From NCBI GenBank assembly GCA_035524335.1, contig DATKPE010000011.1, positions 1 through 7,805 of the forward strand: a stretch of 7,805 nucleotides of DNA, given 5' to 3'. The translations under genes were made by a program, and so were the position numbers. The DNA comes from DATKPE01 sp035524335. Lineage in GTDB: Bacteria > Bacteroidota > Ignavibacteria > UBA10030 > SZUA-254. Positions 6,464-7,805 of this stretch are shown here, piece by piece. Each line of letters starts with the position of its first letter. Position 1 is the first letter of the stretch. The notes beneath the pieces are model-generated. The model worked only from the letters and a program-made list of their open reading frames with translations. It was not told the origin of the DNA and ran no database searches.

Positions 6464-7593
6464 CTCCCCTCCCTCAGCTGTTCGATCGCCCCGACGAAGT
6501 TGTCCCAGGAGTACTTCGGTTTTTCCCTCTGCACGGCGAGCGCACACCGCTCGGGCACGCCGGGTGTAAAAAATTTTCCGAGCGCCTCCGCGAGCGCATC
6601 CGGGGAATCGGGCGGGACGACAAATCCGGTTTCGCCGTCGCGCACCACCTCCGCCAGACCGCCGACGCCGGTGACGATCAGCGGCTTGTCAAAATGATAG
6701 GCGATCTGGGCGATTCCGCTCTGAGTCGCAGAAAGATAGGGAAGCACGACGGCGTCCGCGGCGCCGAAGTAGCGTCCCACCTCGCTGTTCGGCACATATT
6801 CCGCAACGAACTTCACGTCGTTTTCCAGTCCGAGCTCCGCGACCCGGCTCCGGTACTTCCGTTCATCCTCATAGAATTCGCCGACCACGAGAGCGGTGAT
6901 CCGCGGTTCCCCCGGCCGGCTGTTCGCGATCCTGAGCGCATCGAGCAGAACGCCGAGCCCTTTGTAGGCGCGGATGTAGCCGAAGAAGAGAACTGTTCTT
7001 CCGGCTCCGATCCCGAGCTCCTTCCGGGCGGCATCCGGCGGGACGGCCGGCCCGAAATTTTCATAGACAGGATGCGGCACTTTCCTGTAGACCGCGCGGG
7101 GAAAGAACCTGAGGAGATCCTTCTCGACTGCGTCCGACTGCACGATGAAATAATCGGCGCGCTTGAAGGCGTACCGCGTGAAGAGGACGTCGCCCGGGCG
7201 CCGCTCGTGCGGAATGATATTGTCGCAGATGAAGAGAACCTTCGTCCCCGGATTCTGTTTCGCCGTCGAGGCGATCGTTCCGAAACAGGGACCGAAGAAG
7301 GGAAGCCAGTATTTGAAAATCACAAGATCGGGCTTTCGGCGGCGGATCAGCCGGCCGACCGATCCCCAGCTGAGCGGGTTGATCGAATCGATCAACTGCG
7401 GCGCCGGAGCGGCGTCTGACACCCCCCCCTGTTCCTCCTGCGATGTGCCGGGAAAGAGAAAACCCGGGTACTGCCGCCGGAAGGTGATGGTTTCGACGGA
7501 ATGCCGGACGGACAGGTGTGCGGCCAGGAGCGCGTTGAAATGCGCGATGCCTCCCCGCAGAGGGTATGCCGTTCCGACAATGATGATCTTCAT
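6460..7593 (-). CDS. Family 4 glycosyltransferase (GT-B fold)
   Basis: This 377-residue protein has the two-domain GT-B architecture of retaining family 4 glycosyltransferases. The N-terminus MKIIIVGTAYPLRGGIAHFN contains the glycine-rich acceptor-side loop. FGYIRAYKGL (204-213) opens the C-terminal donor-binding domain, followed by VVGEFYEDE (236-244), VLPYLSATQSGIAQIAYHFDKPLIVT (283-308; key residues Q291 and Q297) and GGLAEVV-DGETGFVVPP (311-328). The common EX7E motif is not present in its usual form, with glutamines where glutamates are often seen; I believe this is a subfamily trait. It would add one sugar of the repeat unit on the cytoplasmic face of the membrane. The ATG at 7593 lies one base after the stop of a 25-codon mini-ORF and has only a distant AGGA upstream. 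The stop overlaps the methyltransferase start by four bases. An uninterrupted G8 tract lies at codons 55-58. Confidence 0.93.
   Translation of the reverse strand: MKIIIVGTAYPLRGGIAHFNALLAAHLSVRHSVETITFRRQYPGFLFPGTSQEEQGGVSDAAPAPQLIDSINPLSWGSVGRLIRRRKPDLVIFKYWLPFFGPCFGTIASTAKQNPGTKVLFICDNIIPHERRPGDVLFTRYAFKRADYFIVQSDAVEKDLLRFFPRAVYRKVPHPVYENFGPAVPPDAARKELGIGAGRTVLFFGYIRAYKGLGVLLDALRIANSRPGEPRITALVVGEFYEDERKYRSRVAELGLENDVKFVAEYVPNSEVGRYFGAADAVVLPYLSATQSGIAQIAYHFDKPLIVTGVGGLAEVVRDGETGFVVPPDSPDALAEALGKFFTPGVPERCALAVQREKPKYSWDNFVGAIEQLREGR
6464..6475 (-). promoter_or_regulatory. Ribosome binding site of the methyltransferase gene
   Basis: On the minus strand GAGGGAGGGGAG immediately precedes the ATG at 6463, giving a GGAGG core four bases from the start. 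It lies inside the last codons of the GT4 gene and fixes the methyltransferase start at the ATGA overlap. Confidence 0.75.
7422..7429 (-). repeat. G8 homopolymer within the GT4 coding sequence
   Basis: Eight consecutive G bases on the coding strand cover codons 55-58 (Gln-Gly-Gly-Val). Loss of one G would shift into a frame with a TGA at 7394-7392, giving a product of roughly 66 residues. Such tracts can be sites of slipped-strand variation or of sequencing error. Confidence 0.95.
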
Positions 7594-7594
7594 T

Positions 7595-7672
7595 TCAGTG
7601 CTGTAGGTTCCTTGAACCGGCGGCGAAGCGGCGTCCGCGGACCGGTTTCTTCAAAATAAGAAAACTGCGCAT
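7595..7672 (-). CDS. Possible 25-residue mini-ORF / coupling leader
   Basis: An ATG at 7672 overlaps the stop of the upstream partial gene (TGATG) and is preceded at an ideal six-base spacing by GGGAGGGG. It opens a 25-codon frame beginning MRSFLILKKPVRGRRF and ending with a TGA one base before the GT4 ATG. The predicted peptide is short and basic (K, K, then several R) with no family I recognise. The start signals are good, but the peptide itself may be meaningless, with translation serving to carry ribosomes to the GT4 start, which lacks its own good site. It may equally be a remnant, or untranslated spacer. Confidence 0.4.
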   Translation of the reverse strand: MRSFLILKKPVRGRRFAAGSRNLQH

Positions 7673-7805
7673 CAATTTCCCCTCCCTGCGCCCCCGCCGA
7701 GCGTCGATTTTGCGGCGGCGAGAAAGCGTCCGATTTCCGCCTGCCCCGCGCCGGTGCGCAAAAGATATGATCCGCGATGGCTCAGCTGAGCGATGAGAAG
7801 CGCCT
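7672..7805 (-). CDS. C-terminal end of an unidentified protein (cut by right edge)
   Basis: A minus-strand frame runs in from the right edge (first full codon at 7803-7801) for 43 codons to a TGA at 7674-7672. It includes LSHRGSYLLRTGAGQAEIGR and ends in a glycine-rich tail. The closing TGATG overlap and Shine-Dalgarno site resemble other junctions in this cluster, which supports it as real coding sequence. By context it is probably another polysaccharide gene, perhaps a glycosyltransferase, but the fragment is too short to name and I assign no function. Confidence 0.5.
   Translation of the reverse strand, partial: ALLIAQLSHRGSYLLRTGAGQAEIGRFLAAAKSTLGGGAGRGN
7679..7686 (-). promoter_or_regulatory. 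Strong Shine-Dalgarno site upstream of the mini-ORF
   Basis: GGGAGGGG on the minus strand sits six bases before the ATG at 7672 and 85 bases before the GT4 ATG. Its spacing suits only the mini-ORF start. It lies in the last codons of the upstream partial gene. Confidence 0.5.

Noticed and set aside
6464..6547. N-terminal extension of the methyltransferase to an upstream start
   Set aside because: The extra 28 residues overlap GT4 coding sequence and precede the normal start of the family. The ATG at 6463 has an excellent Shine-Dalgarno site.
5546..6697. A 383-codon open frame on the plus strand
   Set aside because: It is antisense to the methyltransferase and the end of the GT4 gene, and shows no domain or plausible start signals.
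6694..7419. A 241-codon open frame on the plus strand
   Set aside because: It is antisense to the GT4 gene and has no recognisable domain.
1..7805. A novel defence, mobile or RNA-based system
   Set aside because: All sizeable genes belong to recognisable polysaccharide-biosynthesis families. I saw no spaced direct repeats, transposase, tRNA/rRNA, reverse transcriptase or nuclease motifs.

Overview
This 7.8 kb window is a piece of a surface-polysaccharide (O-antigen, capsule or exopolysaccharide type) biosynthesis cluster from a GC-rich bacterium. Every gene I can support is on the minus strand, so the cluster is transcribed from the right edge to the left. The taxon is not fixed by the sequence. 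Several proteins, the family 4 glycosyltransferase above all, resemble those I associate with Ignavibacteriota/Chlorobiota and relatives, while clear Shine-Dalgarno sites argue against typical Bacteroidia. Treat the taxon as a weak guess.

Layout in transcription order: (i) the C-terminal 43 codons of an unidentified gene cut by the right edge (stop at 7672); (ii) a possible 25-codon mini-ORF behind a strong Shine-Dalgarno site, linking that gene to the next; (iii) a family 4 glycosyltransferase (6460-7593); (iv) a zinc-ribbon SAM methyltransferase (5555-6463); (v) a non-hydrolysing UDP-GlcNAc 2-epimerase, WecB (4452-5558); (vi) a family 2 glycosyltransferase with a C-terminal hydrophobic segment (3549-4442). 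An AT-rich spacer then carries an inverted repeat and a possible promoter. It is followed by (vii) an RmlC/RfbC-type sugar 3,5-epimerase (2877-3467) and (viii) an FAD oxidoreductase of the L-2-hydroxyglutarate oxidase family (1735-2877), fused by a TGATG junction. A second AT-rich spacer (1669-1734) precedes (ix) an NAD-dependent sugar epimerase/dehydratase of the GalE type (679-1668) and (x) the N-terminal 225 codons of a Wzx-like flippase running off the left edge.

Together the genes cover three steps of a Wzx-dependent pathway. WecB, the RfbC-like epimerase and the GalE-like enzyme prepare nucleotide sugars. The glycosyltransferases assemble a lipid-linked repeat unit, which the methyltransferase and perhaps the FAD enzyme decorate. 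The flippase exports it. RmlA, RmlB, RmlD and WecC are not in the window, so the exact sugars cannot be assigned.

Most of this is ordinary for the gene class and I do not see a clearly new system. The points most worth a second look are the FAD oxidoreductase embedded in a sugar operon, an uninterrupted G8 tract in the GT4 gene, a 22-bp perfect palindrome inside the flippase gene, the mini-ORF, and the dyad plus promoter-like sequence upstream of rfbC. No gene-free stretch exceeds 300 bases, and I saw no tRNA, rRNA, IS element or CRISPR array.
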